From: Azophilus sp965199705
GTDB taxonomy: Bacteria; Pseudomonadota; Gammaproteobacteria; Pseudomonadales; Azotimanducaceae
Assembly: GCA_965199705.1 (NCBI GenBank)
Contig: OZ241359.1
Location: forward strand, 1,798,001 to 1,862,000
Reading direction: 5' to 3'
DNA: 64,000 bases
Both the position numbers and the translations under genes were made by a program. Below are positions 51,329 to 60,887 of the stretch, piece by piece; within the stretch, counting starts at the first letter, position 1; each line of letters begins with the position of its first letter. The notes under the pieces are model-generated. The model did not search any database. It saw only the letters and a program-made list of their open reading frames with translations, and was not told the DNA's origin.

Positions 51329-53152
51329 ATGAGCGTCACCTACAACGACTTCGTGATCCGCTTCGCCAATGTCAACGGCTCAGGCTCGGCGAGCGCCAAT
51401 GGCATGTTCGCCAAGGCGCTTTTTCGCATGGGCGTGCCGGTCGCGGTGCGCAACATCTTCCCGTCCAACATTCAGGGCCTGCCGACCTGGTTTGAAGTGC
51501 GCGCCAACGAGCGCGGCTATCTTGGTCGGCGTGAAGGCGTTGACATCATGGTGGCGATGAATGCTGAAACCTATGCCGAGGATATCGCCTCGGTGCGCCC
51601 GGGCGGCTATCTCTTCTACGATAACTCCAAGCCATTGAGCGATGATCTGAGGCGCGACGACATTCGCGAAATCGGCATGCCGATCGCGACGCTTCTGGTT
51701 ACCGAGTTTGCCGACCTGAAGCAGAGATCGCTTTTCAAGAATATTGCCTATCTAGGTGCATTGACAGCACTTATGGGTATCGAATTTGACGTCATTACCC
51801 GTATGGTCGGGCGTCAGTACAAGGGCAAGGAAGACCTCATCAAGCCCAATATCCGGGCCCTGGAGATTGGCCGGCGCTACGCCCTTGACTATCTCGACGG
51901 ACCGCTGGACCTTCAGGTTCGGCGCAGTCAGGCCAATGGCGACCGCATTCTGATCGACGGCAACACGGCAGCGGCGCTCGGTGCCCTCTATGGCGGGGCC
52001 ACGGTCTGCGCCTGGTATCCGATCACGCCTTCCACGTCCCTGGCGGAAGCCTTCGAGCGATACGCGCACTCCCTGCGTCAGGATGCAGATGGCAGCCGCA
52101 AGTTTGCGGTCATCCAGGCCGAGGACGAACTATCGGCTGCCGGCATCGTCATCGGCGCCGCCTGGAATGGCGCCCGCGCTTTCACCGCCACCAGTGGTCC
52201 CGGCATCTCGCTGATGTCGGAGTTTCTCGGCCTGGCGTATTTTGCCGAAGTGCCCGCCGTGATCTTCGACATACAGCGGGCCGGCCCCTCGACCGGCATG
52301 CCAACGCGCACGCAGCAGAGCGATCTGCTGGCGGCGGGCTGGGCCTCACATGGGGATACGCGGCACGTGCTCCTGTTCCCGGCCACACCCAGGGAATGCT
52401 TCGATTTCGCGGCTACGGCGCTGGACCTGGCGGACCGGCTGCAAACACCGGTGATCGTGATGAGCGATCTGGAACTCGGCATGAACGACATGGTGTCCGA
52501 GCCGCTGACCTGGGATGACGCCCGCCGCTATGATCGCGGCAAGGTGCTTGATACGGAAGGTCTGGAGGCAGCGCAGGAATTCGGCCGTTATCTCGACCTG
52601 GATGGCGATGGCATCACCCAGCGCACGCTTCCGGGCGCCCATCCGGAACTCGGCGCCTTCTTCACTCGGGGCACTTCGCGAGACGAATACGCTGTCTATA
52701 CGGAATCGCCGGACGCCTATGAGCGCAACATGCAGCGGCTGCTCGGCAAGTGGCGCACGGCGGCGACCCTGGTGCCGGCAGCCGAGATTCACGGCGTCGG
52801 CGCCCGGGCCGGCATTCTTTACTATGGCACCAGCGCAACGCCGATGCAGGAAGCGCTGGATCGGCTGGCCGAGGATGGCGTCAGGCTGGATCGAATGCGC
52901 GTTCGGGCCTTTCCGTTCGGGCCGGAGGTGATTGAATTCATCCAGGCGCACGAGCCGGTGTTTGTGGTCGATCAGAACCGGGATGCGCAGATGCGTGCGC
53001 TGCTCATCGCCGAGGGTGATCTGGACCCTGCGCGGTTGGTCTCCATCTGCTACTACGCTGGCCTGTCGATCTCTGCCGAGACCATTCAAGAGCAGGTGCT
53101 GGCCTGGTATGACCGCAATCGGGTGCCGCGCCTGAAGGAAGTCGGCGCATGA
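51329..53152 (+). CDS. 2-oxoacid:acceptor oxidoreductase, fused gamma-alpha subunit (KorA-like)
   Basis: 607 residues. The N-terminal 190 are the gamma domain (FANVNGSGSASANGMFAKAL). From about 205 the alpha (pyrimidine-binding) domain has TVCAWYPITPSTSLAEAFE, IQAEDELSAAGIVIGAAWNG, TSGPGISLMSEF and the GPSTGMPTRTQQSDL loop. This architecture belongs to 2-oxoglutarate:ferredoxin oxidoreductases. It overlaps korB by 4 bp. In vivo direction may be oxidation of a 2-oxoacid. Confidence 0.9.
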   Translation: MSVTYNDFVIRFANVNGSGSASANGMFAKALFRMGVPVAVRNIFPSNIQGLPTWFEVRANERGYLGRREGVDIMVAMNAETYAEDIASVRPGGYLFYDNSKPLSDDLRRDDIREIGMPIATLLVTEFADLKQRSLFKNIAYLGALTALMGIEFDVITRMVGRQYKGKEDLIKPNIRALEIGRRYALDYLDGPLDLQVRRSQANGDRILIDGNTAAALGALYGGATVCAWYPITPSTSLAEAFERYAHSLRQDADGSRKFAVIQAEDELSAAGIVIGAAWNGARAFTATSGPGISLMSEFLGLAYFAEVPAVIFDIQRAGPSTGMPTRTQQSDLLAAGWASHGDTRHVLLFPATPRECFDFAATALDLADRLQTPVIVMSDLELGMNDMVSEPLTWDDARRYDRGKVLDTEGLEAAQEFGRYLDLDGDGITQRTLPGAHPELGAFFTRGTSRDEYAVYTESPDAYERNMQRLLGKWRTAATLVPAAEIHGVGARAGILYYGTSATPMQEALDRLAEDGVRLDRMRVRAFPFGPEVIEFIQAHEPVFVVDQNRDAQMRALLIAEGDLDPARLVSICYYAGLSISAETIQEQVLAWYDRNRVPRLKEVGA

Positions 53153-54204
53153 CCTTCGTGCTCAAACCGCGCATCCATCACCCGCGACTGGAGCGCAATG
53201 ATCTCGGCCTGACCCGGCGCGACTACGAGGGCGCCGTATCCACCCTGTGCGCCGGCTGCGGCCATGACTCGGTAAGCGCCGCCATCGTTCAGGCGTGCGC
53301 CGAACTGTCCCTGCCGCCGCATCGTTTCGCCAAGATTTCCGGCATCGGCTGTTCATCGAAGACGCCCAACTACTTCCTGAATCGTTCGCATGGATTCAAT
53401 TCCGTGCACGGACGCATGCCATCCGTCGCCACCGGCGCCAACCTCGCCAACCGGGAACTGGCCGTGGTCGGCGTCTCGGGAGACGGCGACAGCGCTTCGA
53501 TTGGCCTCGGACAGTTTGCGCATGTGATCCGGCGGCGCATCAACATGCTCTACATCGTGGACAACAACGGCACCTACGGGCTTACCAAGGGGCAATTCTC
53601 GGCCACCAACGACAAGGGCTCCACCAGCAAGAAGGGCGTGCCCAACCTGTACGAACCCATCGATCTGGTGAGCTTGGCATTGCAGGTGGGCGCCGGCTTC
53701 GTGGCCCGCAGCTTCTCCGGCGACAAACGCCAACTGGTGCCTCTCATCAAGGCGGGCCTGAGCTATCCGGGCATGGCGTTCATCGACGTCATTTCGCCCT
53801 GCGTTGCGTTCAACAACCACAACGGCTCGACCAAGAGCTTCGACTATGTGCGCGGCCACAGCGAGCGCCTGGCGCACCTGGACCATACCCCGCCACAGTC
53901 AGAGATCGTGGCCGACTACGCGCCTGGCGCCAGCGAGGACGTCACCATGCCGGACGGCTCCATTCTGCGCCTGAACAAGCTGGCGAACGACTTCGACGTC
54001 CACGATCGCATCGGCGCGCTGGAAACCGTCCAGCGCAGCCAGGCCAGGGGCGAGGTAGTGACCGGCCTCCTGTACATGGACACCCGGGCCGTGGATTGCC
54101 ACGACATTCTGGAAACCGTGAAAAAACCCCTGAATGCGCTCACTGAAGCAGACCTCTGCCCAGGCTCGGAAGCTCTGGAGGGCCTCAACGCCAGTTTTCG
54201 ATGA
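53149..54204 (+). CDS. 2-oxoacid:acceptor oxidoreductase, beta subunit (KorB-like)
   Basis: 351 residues. The ThDP-binding motif is GVSGDGDSASIGLGQFAHVI followed by YIVDNNGTYGLTKGQ, and the N-terminal cluster-type cysteines are in TLCAGCGHDSVSAAIVQ with KISGIGCSSKTPNYF. These bind the 4Fe-4S cluster next to ThDP. Together with KorA and the GltD-like protein it forms an oxygen-sensitive decarboxylating complex. It overlaps korA by ATGA. Confidence 0.92.
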   Translation: MTFVLKPRIHHPRLERNDLGLTRRDYEGAVSTLCAGCGHDSVSAAIVQACAELSLPPHRFAKISGIGCSSKTPNYFLNRSHGFNSVHGRMPSVATGANLANRELAVVGVSGDGDSASIGLGQFAHVIRRRINMLYIVDNNGTYGLTKGQFSATNDKGSTSKKGVPNLYEPIDLVSLALQVGAGFVARSFSGDKRQLVPLIKAGLSYPGMAFIDVISPCVAFNNHNGSTKSFDYVRGHSERLAHLDHTPPQSEIVADYAPGASEDVTMPDGSILRLNKLANDFDVHDRIGALETVQRSQARGEVVTGLLYMDTRAVDCHDILETVKKPLNALTEADLCPGSEALEGLNASFR

Positions 54205-54292
54205 GGCGTGGTTTATACTGCGGGGGCTGAATCGGAGATGCAGCCTATGCAAGAGACACGAGGCGCAGGCAGCAACACACGCTGAAAGAAGA

Positions 54293-55207
54293 ATGGGCGG
54301 CATGAACAGCACCGGCGCGGCCGATCTGGCGCGCTTCGTCAGTGATGACGAAATGCGCGGGTTTTGCGCTCGCTCCAATTGGCGGGCGGCCTGGGTCAGC
54401 GCCTTCAATTTCGCGCTCGTTGCCGCTGCCCTGGCGTTGCCGGCGCTCTGGCTCAATCCGCTCAGCCTGCTGGCGGCCCTGCTGCTGCTTGGCGGCCGAC
54501 AACTCGGCCTGGCGGTGCTGCATCACGATTGCGCGCACTCGGTCTTCTTCCGCTCGCGGCAACTCAACGAGCACCTCGGCGAATGGCTGTTCGGTGGTCT
54601 GATCAACGCCTCGCTGCCTCGTTATCGTGCCTATCACCTCAAGCATCATCGACATGCCGGCACCCGGGAGGATCCGGACCTCGGCATGGCCAATGCCTAT
54701 CCCGCAGCCCGCGCCAGCCTGCGCCGCAAGCTGTGGCGTGACCTCAGCGGGCGAACCGGACTGAAATTCCTGCGCGGCCAGGCAAAGCAGTTCGGCCTGC
54801 GTCGCAATGCGCCCTTCCTGGTGTCTCACGCCGTCCTGCTGGCCGGTGTCAGCCTGGCCGGTGTAGCCTGGACCTATCTGCTGTGGTGGGCCGCCTGGAT
54901 CTTTTTCTACCCGTTGGTCACCCGTATTCGCTTCATGAGCGAGCATGGCGTAGCGCACGACCGCCTGAGCGCCGACCCGCGTGAGAATACGGCCACAACC
55001 CTGGTGCGTTGGTGGGAACGCCTGCTGATCGGCCCGAACTTCGTCAACTATCATCTGGAGCACCATCTGGCGCCCGGCGTGCCTTGCTATCGTTTGCGCG
55101 CCCTGCACCAGCTATTGCGCCGCCGTGGCTTCTATGGCGATAGCCGGGCGCAGGAGAAAAGCCTCTCGCAGGGCTATCTGGCGGTGCTGCGCAAGGCCGT
55201 CGCCTGA
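54293..55207 (+). CDS. Membrane fatty acid desaturase
   Basis: 304 residues (an ATG nine bases on would start MNSTG). Three histidine boxes bind the di-iron centre: HHDCAH, HLKHHRHAG, and HLEHH. Two pairs of membrane helices flank them. It inserts a double bond into lipid acyl chains or hydroxylates a related substrate. A TATACT hexamer at 54214-54219 may be its -10 box. A palindromic element follows 3 bp after the stop. Confidence 0.9.
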   Translation: MGGMNSTGAADLARFVSDDEMRGFCARSNWRAAWVSAFNFALVAAALALPALWLNPLSLLAALLLLGGRQLGLAVLHHDCAHSVFFRSRQLNEHLGEWLFGGLINASLPRYRAYHLKHHRHAGTREDPDLGMANAYPAARASLRRKLWRDLSGRTGLKFLRGQAKQFGLRRNAPFLVSHAVLLAGVSLAGVAWTYLLWWAAWIFFYPLVTRIRFMSEHGVAHDRLSADPRENTATTLVRWWERLLIGPNFVNYHLEHHLAPGVPCYRLRALHQLLRRRGFYGDSRAQEKSLSQGYLAVLRKAVA

Positions 55208-55210
55208 TCC

Positions 55211-55282
55211 CCAGGAGCCTGCGCCGCAGGAATTCACGACTGCAAATCCGCTTTTGCGACTTCCTGCGGCGCAGGCTCCTGG
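55211..55282 (-). repeat. 72-bp palindromic element, copy 2 (3' end of nhaC-like gene)
   Basis: Perfect 22-bp inverted arms at 55211-55232 and 55261-55282. It is a reverse-orientation copy of 49356-49427; each copy runs in the same sense as the gene it ends. The right arm and centre encode the last residues of the antiporter. Lies between two convergent genes and would form a hairpin in both transcripts. Confidence 0.92.
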
Positions 55283-56772
55283 TTCGCTTCGTCTGCATCC
55301 CGACCCTTGCCTTCTGCTGCCGCAAGCGGCGTCATGCTGATGCCTGTGTAGCCGTAGATCAGCGAGACAACCGGATTCACGAGATTGAGCAGGCAAAAGG
55401 GCAGGTAGGTCAGCGTCGGCACCCCCAGGGTGGCGGCCATGAAGGCGCCACAGGTGTTCCAGGGCACCAGCGGCGAGGTCAGGGTGCCGGTATCTTCAAG
55501 AATCCGCGACAGATTCTTCGGATGCAGACGCTCACGCCGAAAGGCGTCCCGATACATGCCGCCGGGCAGCACCACGGCGATGTACTGATCGGCAGCCAGC
55601 ACGTTGACGCTGACGCAAGTGCCGCCAACGCCGGCTACCAGACGCCCGCGACCGACGCCCGGCCTCGCCAGGCGGCGCACGATGGCGGCCAGAATGCCAA
55701 CACGTTCAAGGCTGGCGCCGAATGCCATCGCGGTGAGGATCAGCCAGACGGTAGTCAACATGCTGCTCATGCCGCCGCGGCTGAGCAGCGCGTCCATTTC
55801 CGGGTTGCCGGTATTGGCCCGATAGCCGTCCGCCAGCACTGACCAGACGCTGCGCAACAGGTCGAGCGCCGAATCGTCCGCGCTCATGGCGGCAATGGCG
55901 TCACGCTGGAACAGGCAGGCAAACAGGACGCCGATCAGGGCGCCGGCGAGGATGGCGGCGACCGGTGGCGTTCGCCGAATCGCCAGCCAGGCCACCAGCA
56001 GGGCCGGGAGCAGGTGCGCCGGGTGGATGTTGAAGGTGGATTCAAGGGCATTGAGCGTTGACGCCAGATGTGTGTCCGTGGCCGGGCTGGCTTGCAGCCC
56101 GATCAGCAGGAAGCCGACAAGCGCCAGCAGAAGACTCGGCACGGTGCTCCAGAGCATGTGTCCGATATGGCTGAACAGGTCGGTTCCTGTAACTGCCGGC
56201 GCCAGGTTGGTCGAATCCGACAGGGGCGACATCTTGTCGCCGAAGTAGGCGCCACTGATGATGGCCCCGGCGGCGATCGCGGGCGAGTGCCCGAGACCTG
56301 CGGCGATGCCGATCAAGGCTACGCCGAGCGTGCCCGCCACTGTCCAGGAACTGCCGATTGCCAGCGCAGCGACAGCGCAGAGGAGACAGGCGGCGGCATA
56401 GAACACCTGGGGGTCAAGCAATTGCAGGCCGTAATAGATCATCGTCGGCACGGCGCCACTGAGAATCCAGGCGCCGATCAGGCTGCCGACGGCAAGCAGT
56501 ATGAGAATGGCGGGCATGGCCGTGGAGATGGTGCGGATAATGGTCTCTTCCACGAGTGGCCAGCTATGGCCGTTCTTGACGCCGATGCCGGCGACGAGGG
56601 CCGCGCCAAGAGCAAGCGCAATCTGATTGGGCCCCGAAGATGAATCAGCGCCGAACAGGATCACGGAAGCAGCCAGCAGGCAAAGCGGCAGGCCGATGCC
56701 TGCGGCCATGTCCAGTCGGCTCGGCGCGCGCGGATGGCGGCCCGACGCCTGTGGCGGGTTATCGTCGGCCAT
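55234..56772 (-). CDS. NhaC-family Na+/H+ antiporter
   Basis: 512 residues with about eleven to twelve membrane helices. NhaC features include GVKNGHSW near the start, ILLAVGSLIGAWILSG, ISGAYFGDKMSPLSDSTNLA (conserved Asp/Ser motif) and AADQYIAVVLPG. Related carriers exchange Na+ or move malate/lactate. The last 15 residues, EPAPQEVAKADLQS with one residue before, come from the 72-bp palindromic element and are not typical of the family. Divergent from the enoyl-CoA hydratase gene by 181 bp, in which I see no further feature. Confidence 0.87.
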   Translation of the reverse strand: MADDNPPQASGRHPRAPSRLDMAAGIGLPLCLLAASVILFGADSSSGPNQIALALGAALVAGIGVKNGHSWPLVEETIIRTISTAMPAILILLAVGSLIGAWILSGAVPTMIYYGLQLLDPQVFYAAACLLCAVAALAIGSSWTVAGTLGVALIGIAAGLGHSPAIAAGAIISGAYFGDKMSPLSDSTNLAPAVTGTDLFSHIGHMLWSTVPSLLLALVGFLLIGLQASPATDTHLASTLNALESTFNIHPAHLLPALLVAWLAIRRTPPVAAILAGALIGVLFACLFQRDAIAAMSADDSALDLLRSVWSVLADGYRANTGNPEMDALLSRGGMSSMLTTVWLILTAMAFGASLERVGILAAIVRRLARPGVGRGRLVAGVGGTCVSVNVLAADQYIAVVLPGGMYRDAFRRERLHPKNLSRILEDTGTLTSPLVPWNTCGAFMAATLGVPTLTYLPFCLLNLVNPVVSLIYGYTGISMTPLAAAEGKGRDADEANQEPAPQEVAKADLQS

Positions 56773-56953
56773 GCGGTTTCCTCCACGCGCGCATCATGGA
56801 CGCACCCTGGTCGGCTCCCCGGCCTCGGCCATGGCCGGACGCCTCCGTACCGAGGAATGTGTCAACGGGATCTCAGGCCAGGATCAGACGCTCTGCGTTG
56901 TGCGACAATTCTATGGCCTCCGGGCCTTTGCAAACCACCAGGGACGTTGAAGC

Positions 56954-57895
56954 ATGAATCCGTCTGACATCGAAGACCTTACCCAGATTCGCTATGAAAC
57001 CCCGGCACAGGGCGTCGCCCGCATCATGCTGGCGAGAGCCGATACGCGCAACGCGCAGGACAAGCAGATGCTCTACGAGATCGACCGGGCGCTGAACCAC
57101 GCCATGCACGATGATGCCGTGCGGGTGGTCATCATCGGCGCCGACGGCCCCCACTTCTCGTCCGGTCACCACCTCAAGGACCGCAGTCGCATCGGCGACT
57201 TCGGCCTGCCCATCATGGGCGTTGGCGGCTATCGCCGGCCGGGACAGGAAGGCCACATGGCCATGGAACAAGAGATATTCATCGGCTTCTGCTGGCGTTG
57301 GCGCAATATGCCGAAGCCGACCATTGCACAGGTACAGGGCAAGGCGATTGCCGGCGGCCTGATGCTGGTTTGGCCGTTCGACCTGATCGTCGCCTCCGAA
57401 GACGCCCAGTTTTCCGATCCGGTGGTCGCATTCGGCGTAAACGGACACGAGTACTTCGTGCACGCCTGGGAACTCGGGCACCGCAAGGCCAAGGAGATGC
57501 TGTTTACCGGCGACGCCATCAGCGCCGAAGAAGGCAAGGCGCTGGGGATGGTCAATCATGTTGTGCCGCGCACGCAGTTGACCGATTTCACCCTTGAGCT
57601 GGCCGAGCGCATCGCCGCACAGCCGCCGTTCGGCTTGAAGCTTGCAAAAATGGCCGTCAATCAGTCGCTGGACGCCCAGGGGATGTACAGCGCCATCCAT
57701 TCAGCATTCGGGCTGCACCATCTGGGCCATGCCAACGCCCGCATCCTGCACCAGGCAGGCGTGGACCCGAGCGGCGCGCCAAAGATCAAGGCGGAGGCCA
57801 GGGAGCAGGCAGCGCAGGCAACGAGCGCTGTGCGCGCGCAAGGACAACCGACGCCGGTCGATAAATCAGAGGATCACACAGCCGTTGACGCCTGA
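56954..57895 (+). CDS. Enoyl-CoA hydratase family protein
   Basis: 313 residues. Crotonase segments: ADGPHFSSGHHLKDRSRIG (first oxyanion loop, without the usual CAGADL), VQGKAIAGGLMLVWPFDLIVASE (second), then DPVVAFGVNGHEYFVHAWELG. The longer loop and the C-terminal charged tail set it apart from the two other hydratases here. Members with SGHHLKD occur in actinobacterial and gammaproteobacterial steroid or long-chain acyl-CoA clusters. Substrate unknown; convergent with the alpha/beta hydrolase. Confidence 0.87.
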   Translation: MNPSDIEDLTQIRYETPAQGVARIMLARADTRNAQDKQMLYEIDRALNHAMHDDAVRVVIIGADGPHFSSGHHLKDRSRIGDFGLPIMGVGGYRRPGQEGHMAMEQEIFIGFCWRWRNMPKPTIAQVQGKAIAGGLMLVWPFDLIVASEDAQFSDPVVAFGVNGHEYFVHAWELGHRKAKEMLFTGDAISAEEGKALGMVNHVVPRTQLTDFTLELAERIAAQPPFGLKLAKMAVNQSLDAQGMYSAIHSAFGLHHLGHANARILHQAGVDPSGAPKIKAEAREQAAQATSAVRAQGQPTPVDKSEDHTAVDA

Positions 57896-57955
57896 CCCGG
57901 GCGAAGGCTCCGGAGGGGCGCAGCGCAGTAGCCGGGCAACCGTTTGCGGACTGAA

Positions 57956-58747
57956 CTACGGGGGAGAAACCGGCGACAGAAATTCAAGCGCCAGCGCTGC
58001 CAGCCGGTCTGGCGCATCGAGCTCCAGCAGATGGCCGGCGTCCGCCAGGGTTTTCAGTTGTACTGGCGCCGATGTGGCCGCCTTCAGCAGTTCCAGCGCA
58101 CTGGCCGGAACCAGTGCATCGTCTTCTCCGCGCAGCAGCAGCATGGGCGCCCTGAGGCGCCAGGCGCGCTTGCGGATGCCTGTGTCATTCAGCGGCCAGA
58201 GATAGCGGGCGGCGGCTTCCCGACTGCGCGCTTCCAGCACCTGCCACGCCACCTCGTCTGCATCGGCTGGCCTTTGCCAAAGGCGGGCGTAGGCATCCGC
58301 ACGCTTGCACAACAGGGCCGCATAGTGATCGGGGCCAGGTGGCTGCGCCCAGAGGTCGCTGACCTCGGCTGTGCCGTCCCAGACGCCAAAGGGCGCGGAC
58401 AACACGATGCGCGAAAACATGTCGGGCCGGGCAACGGCAGCCTCCAACGCCAGGGGCGCGCTCACCGAGCTGGCGATCAGCGGCACGGGACCAGGAGTTG
58501 ATTGCTCCAGGATGGCAAGTGTGGCGGCAGTCCAATCGGATCGATCGTCCAGCCGTTCATGCCCGAGCGCGCCGGGAAAGCCGGGCAGGGCAGGGACGAT
58601 CACTCGCCGACTCGCGGCCAGCCGGTCGAGAAACGGGATCCACCTGGGCAATCCGCCGAAGCCGGCCAGAAACAGCACAGGCGGGCCGTCGCCGGCTTCC
58701 CAGACGCGCGCGGTTTCGCCGTTGAACGAAACGTAGCGCGTCTGCAT
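57956..58747 (-). CDS. Alpha/beta hydrolase-fold protein
   Basis: 263 residues from the ATG at 58747 (MQTRYVSFNGE). Fold features: VLFLAGFGGLPRW, nucleophile elbow LIASSVSAPLAL, catalytic acid in LLRGEDDALVP, and histidine in LADAGHLLELDAPDRL. The elbow lacks the usual GxSxG glycines (reads ASSVSA), so the exact nucleophile is uncertain. It starts 32 bp after the luciferase-like gene and is likely in the same transcript. Esterase or C-C hydrolase activity cannot be separated. Confidence 0.82.
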   Translation of the reverse strand: MQTRYVSFNGETARVWEAGDGPPVLFLAGFGGLPRWIPFLDRLAASRRVIVPALPGFPGALGHERLDDRSDWTAATLAILEQSTPGPVPLIASSVSAPLALEAAVARPDMFSRIVLSAPFGVWDGTAEVSDLWAQPPGPDHYAALLCKRADAYARLWQRPADADEVAWQVLEARSREAAARYLWPLNDTGIRKRAWRLRAPMLLLRGEDDALVPASALELLKAATSAPVQLKTLADAGHLLELDAPDRLAALALEFLSPVSPP

Positions 58748-58779
58748 GGCGGAGCGCGCTTGTGACAATGCGCTTCGGG

Positions 58780-60072
58780 TCAGGCCGCTTGCGGGCGCGG
58801 CGCGGCGCCTCGGCTTGCGGTCTCGCGCGGTTTGCTGCGGTCGCCCCGGGCGAGCGGCGCCGGCCACCAGGGGTTGTCCCATTCACGAAACAGATCGGCA
58901 AGTTGCGGCATCACTTCTTCGCTGTACAGCCGGGTGTTGTAGAGCGCAAGATCATGCGACATGTTGCCGAATTGCAGCAGCAGCATCAGATTGCCGACAT
59001 TCAGATGGGTGCATACGGTGCGCAGGCGCTCGGCGACTTCGTCCGGCGTGCCGATGATCACGTAGCCGGCATCGACGATATCCTTCCAGCTTGTTGCAAT
59101 CGGGCCGGAGCCGCCGCCACCGGCCCTGCCTTGCTGTTTCATGGCCGCAGCCGCCACCTGTGATTGCACTCGGGCGCGCATGGTCGCCTCTGAGACATAG
59201 CCCGGCGGCTGGACGAAGCGTGGGCTGACATGCAGGCAGCGGCCGTAGAAGTACTCGGCCGGTTCACGATACAGGCGCTCGGCCTCCGCTCGAGTTTCGG
59301 CAACGCCAACGAATTGCAGAAAACCGGCGCGATAGGGGTTTCGGTCCTTGCCCAGGCGATCCATCTCGTCCCAGAAACCCTGCATGGTGCGCAACCCGAG
59401 CTTGTAGCCGAAGTAGGAGAGATAGCAATAGACGTAGTCGAGTTCCGCGCACCAGCGCCAGGTCTCGACCGAACCGCCGCCGGGTATCCAGATGGGCGGG
59501 TGCGGTTTTTGCACTGGCCGCGGCCAGACGTTGACATAGCGCAGCTGATTGAAGCGTCCATTGAATGCAAAGGGCGCTTCAGCCTGCCAGGCCTGAATGA
59601 TCAGATCATGCGCCTCATGGTAGCGATCACGCAGGGTCGAGGGGTTCTGGCCGTAGGCGTAGGCCGTGTCCATGGGCGTTCCAACCGGAAATCCGGCGAT
59701 CAACCGGCCGCCGGAGATGCAGTCGAGCATCGCAAACTCTTCGGCCACCCGTATCGGCGGGTTGTAGAGGGCCAGGGAGTTGCCCATCACGCAAAGCGCG
59801 GCGTTCCGGGTGCGGCGGGCGAGGCTTGCGGCGATCAGATTGGGCGAGGGCATCAGCCCGTAGCCATTGGCGTGATGCTCGTTGCAGCAGATGCCGTCAA
59901 ACCCGGCTTCGTCCGCATATTCGAGCTCATCCAGAAACTCGTTGTACATGCCGTGGGCGGCGGCGGGATCGAAGAGGTCGGGATCAATGTCCACCCACAC
60001 GGATTCATGCCGATCCCGAAAGTCTTCCGGCAACCCCTTGTAGGGCATCAGATGAAACCAGAGATGCTTCAT
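58780..60072 (-). CDS. LLM-class flavin-dependent oxidoreductase
   Basis: 430 residues from the ATG at 60072 (MKHLWFHLMPYKG). Bacterial luciferase-like TIM barrel: GFDGICCNEHHANGYGLMPSPNL, RTRNAALCVMGN, FAMLDCISGGRLIAGFPVGTP split across the middle, and RPHPP-like QKPHPPIWIPGGGS. The family uses reduced flavin for monooxygenation of alkanes, sulfonates or aromatic side chains. There is a long insert around 320-350 rich in Gly. It pairs with the alpha/beta hydrolase. Substrate unknown. Confidence 0.88.
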   Translation of the reverse strand: MKHLWFHLMPYKGLPEDFRDRHESVWVDIDPDLFDPAAAHGMYNEFLDELEYADEAGFDGICCNEHHANGYGLMPSPNLIAASLARRTRNAALCVMGNSLALYNPPIRVAEEFAMLDCISGGRLIAGFPVGTPMDTAYAYGQNPSTLRDRYHEAHDLIIQAWQAEAPFAFNGRFNQLRYVNVWPRPVQKPHPPIWIPGGGSVETWRWCAELDYVYCYLSYFGYKLGLRTMQGFWDEMDRLGKDRNPYRAGFLQFVGVAETRAEAERLYREPAEYFYGRCLHVSPRFVQPPGYVSEATMRARVQSQVAAAAMKQQGRAGGGGSGPIATSWKDIVDAGYVIIGTPDEVAERLRTVCTHLNVGNLMLLLQFGNMSHDLALYNTRLYSEEVMPQLADLFREWDNPWWPAPLARGDRSKPRETASRGAAPRPQAA

Positions 60073-60203
60073 TTGTTTACTTGCCTTTGCACGCCTTGAT
60101 GCCGTCCTGAGAGCAGCATATTGCCTGACGCACAAGGTCAACGCCAGAGACAGGGCGGTGCGCATGCGGAATAATGCGCCTGCCCGTCTCGCCTGGATTT
60201 TGC

Positions 60204-60887
60204 ATGCATCCGTTGCGCTCCGCTTTGCCGCTGATTGTCTATATCGACATCAAGAGCCCCTATGCCTTCATGGCGCTCGATCCGACCTTTCGTCTGGAAG
60301 ACGATTTCGACATCGAGATCGATTGGCGCCCGCTGACGCTGAATATCGGTAGCTTCCTGGGCACCGCGCGCACGGACAATTCGGGCCGGGTTGTTGAATC
60401 GCGCCGCAGCGAGGAGCAGTGGCGGTGGGTGCGCCAGGCCTACCATGACGTCAAGCGCACGGCTCGCTACCGGGGTCGAACGCTGCTCGGGCCACGCAAG
60501 ATATGGGATTCTTCGCTGGCCGCCATCGGCATGACCTGGGCCAGGCGCGCGGGGCGCAGTTGCCTGAAGCGTTATCTGGAAACGGTGTACGACCGGTTCT
60601 GGCAGCGTGATCTCGATATCGAGGACGCTGCCGTCATCACTGCCATGCTGCGCGAAGCCGGCGCGCCAGTCACAGGATTTGCAGACTATCTCGCCGGCGA
60701 GGGTCGGGCGGCGCATGATGATCTGCAGGCCAGTTTGCTGCCAGCCGGCATCTTCGGCGTACCCACTTATGTGGTCGCCGGCGAACCCTTCTTCGGGCGC
60801 GAACACCTGCCGATGGTGCGCTGGCATCTGGCTGGTCGCCAGGGGCCGATGCCTGACGTTGCCTATGACCCACCGCCGTGCAATTGA
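60204..60887 (+). CDS. Thioredoxin-fold protein of the HCCA isomerase / kappa GST family
   Basis: 227 residues if started at the ATG 60204; an ATG at 60174 adds ten. LIVYIDIKSPYAFMALDPTF at the N-terminus is the DsbA-like first strand and helix, where SPY replaces the CxxC cysteines. The C-terminal FGVPTYVVAGEPFFGREHL is the family signature (GVPxxVxxGExFxGxDRL). Members isomerise 2-hydroxychromene-2-carboxylate with glutathione in naphthalene breakdown; others are uncharacterised. A related gene overlaps its end by 10 bp. Confidence 0.85.
   Translation: MHPLRSALPLIVYIDIKSPYAFMALDPTFRLEDDFDIEIDWRPLTLNIGSFLGTARTDNSGRVVESRRSEEQWRWVRQAYHDVKRTARYRGRTLLGPRKIWDSSLAAIGMTWARRAGRSCLKRYLETVYDRFWQRDLDIEDAAVITAMLREAGAPVTGFADYLAGEGRAAHDDLQASLLPAGIFGVPTYVVAGEPFFGREHLPMVRWHLAGRQGPMPDVAYDPPPCN

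Noticed and set aside
57896..57955. Terminator between the hydratase and hydrolase genes
   Set aside because: The 60-bp gap is GC-rich but I could not find a convincing stem or T-run.
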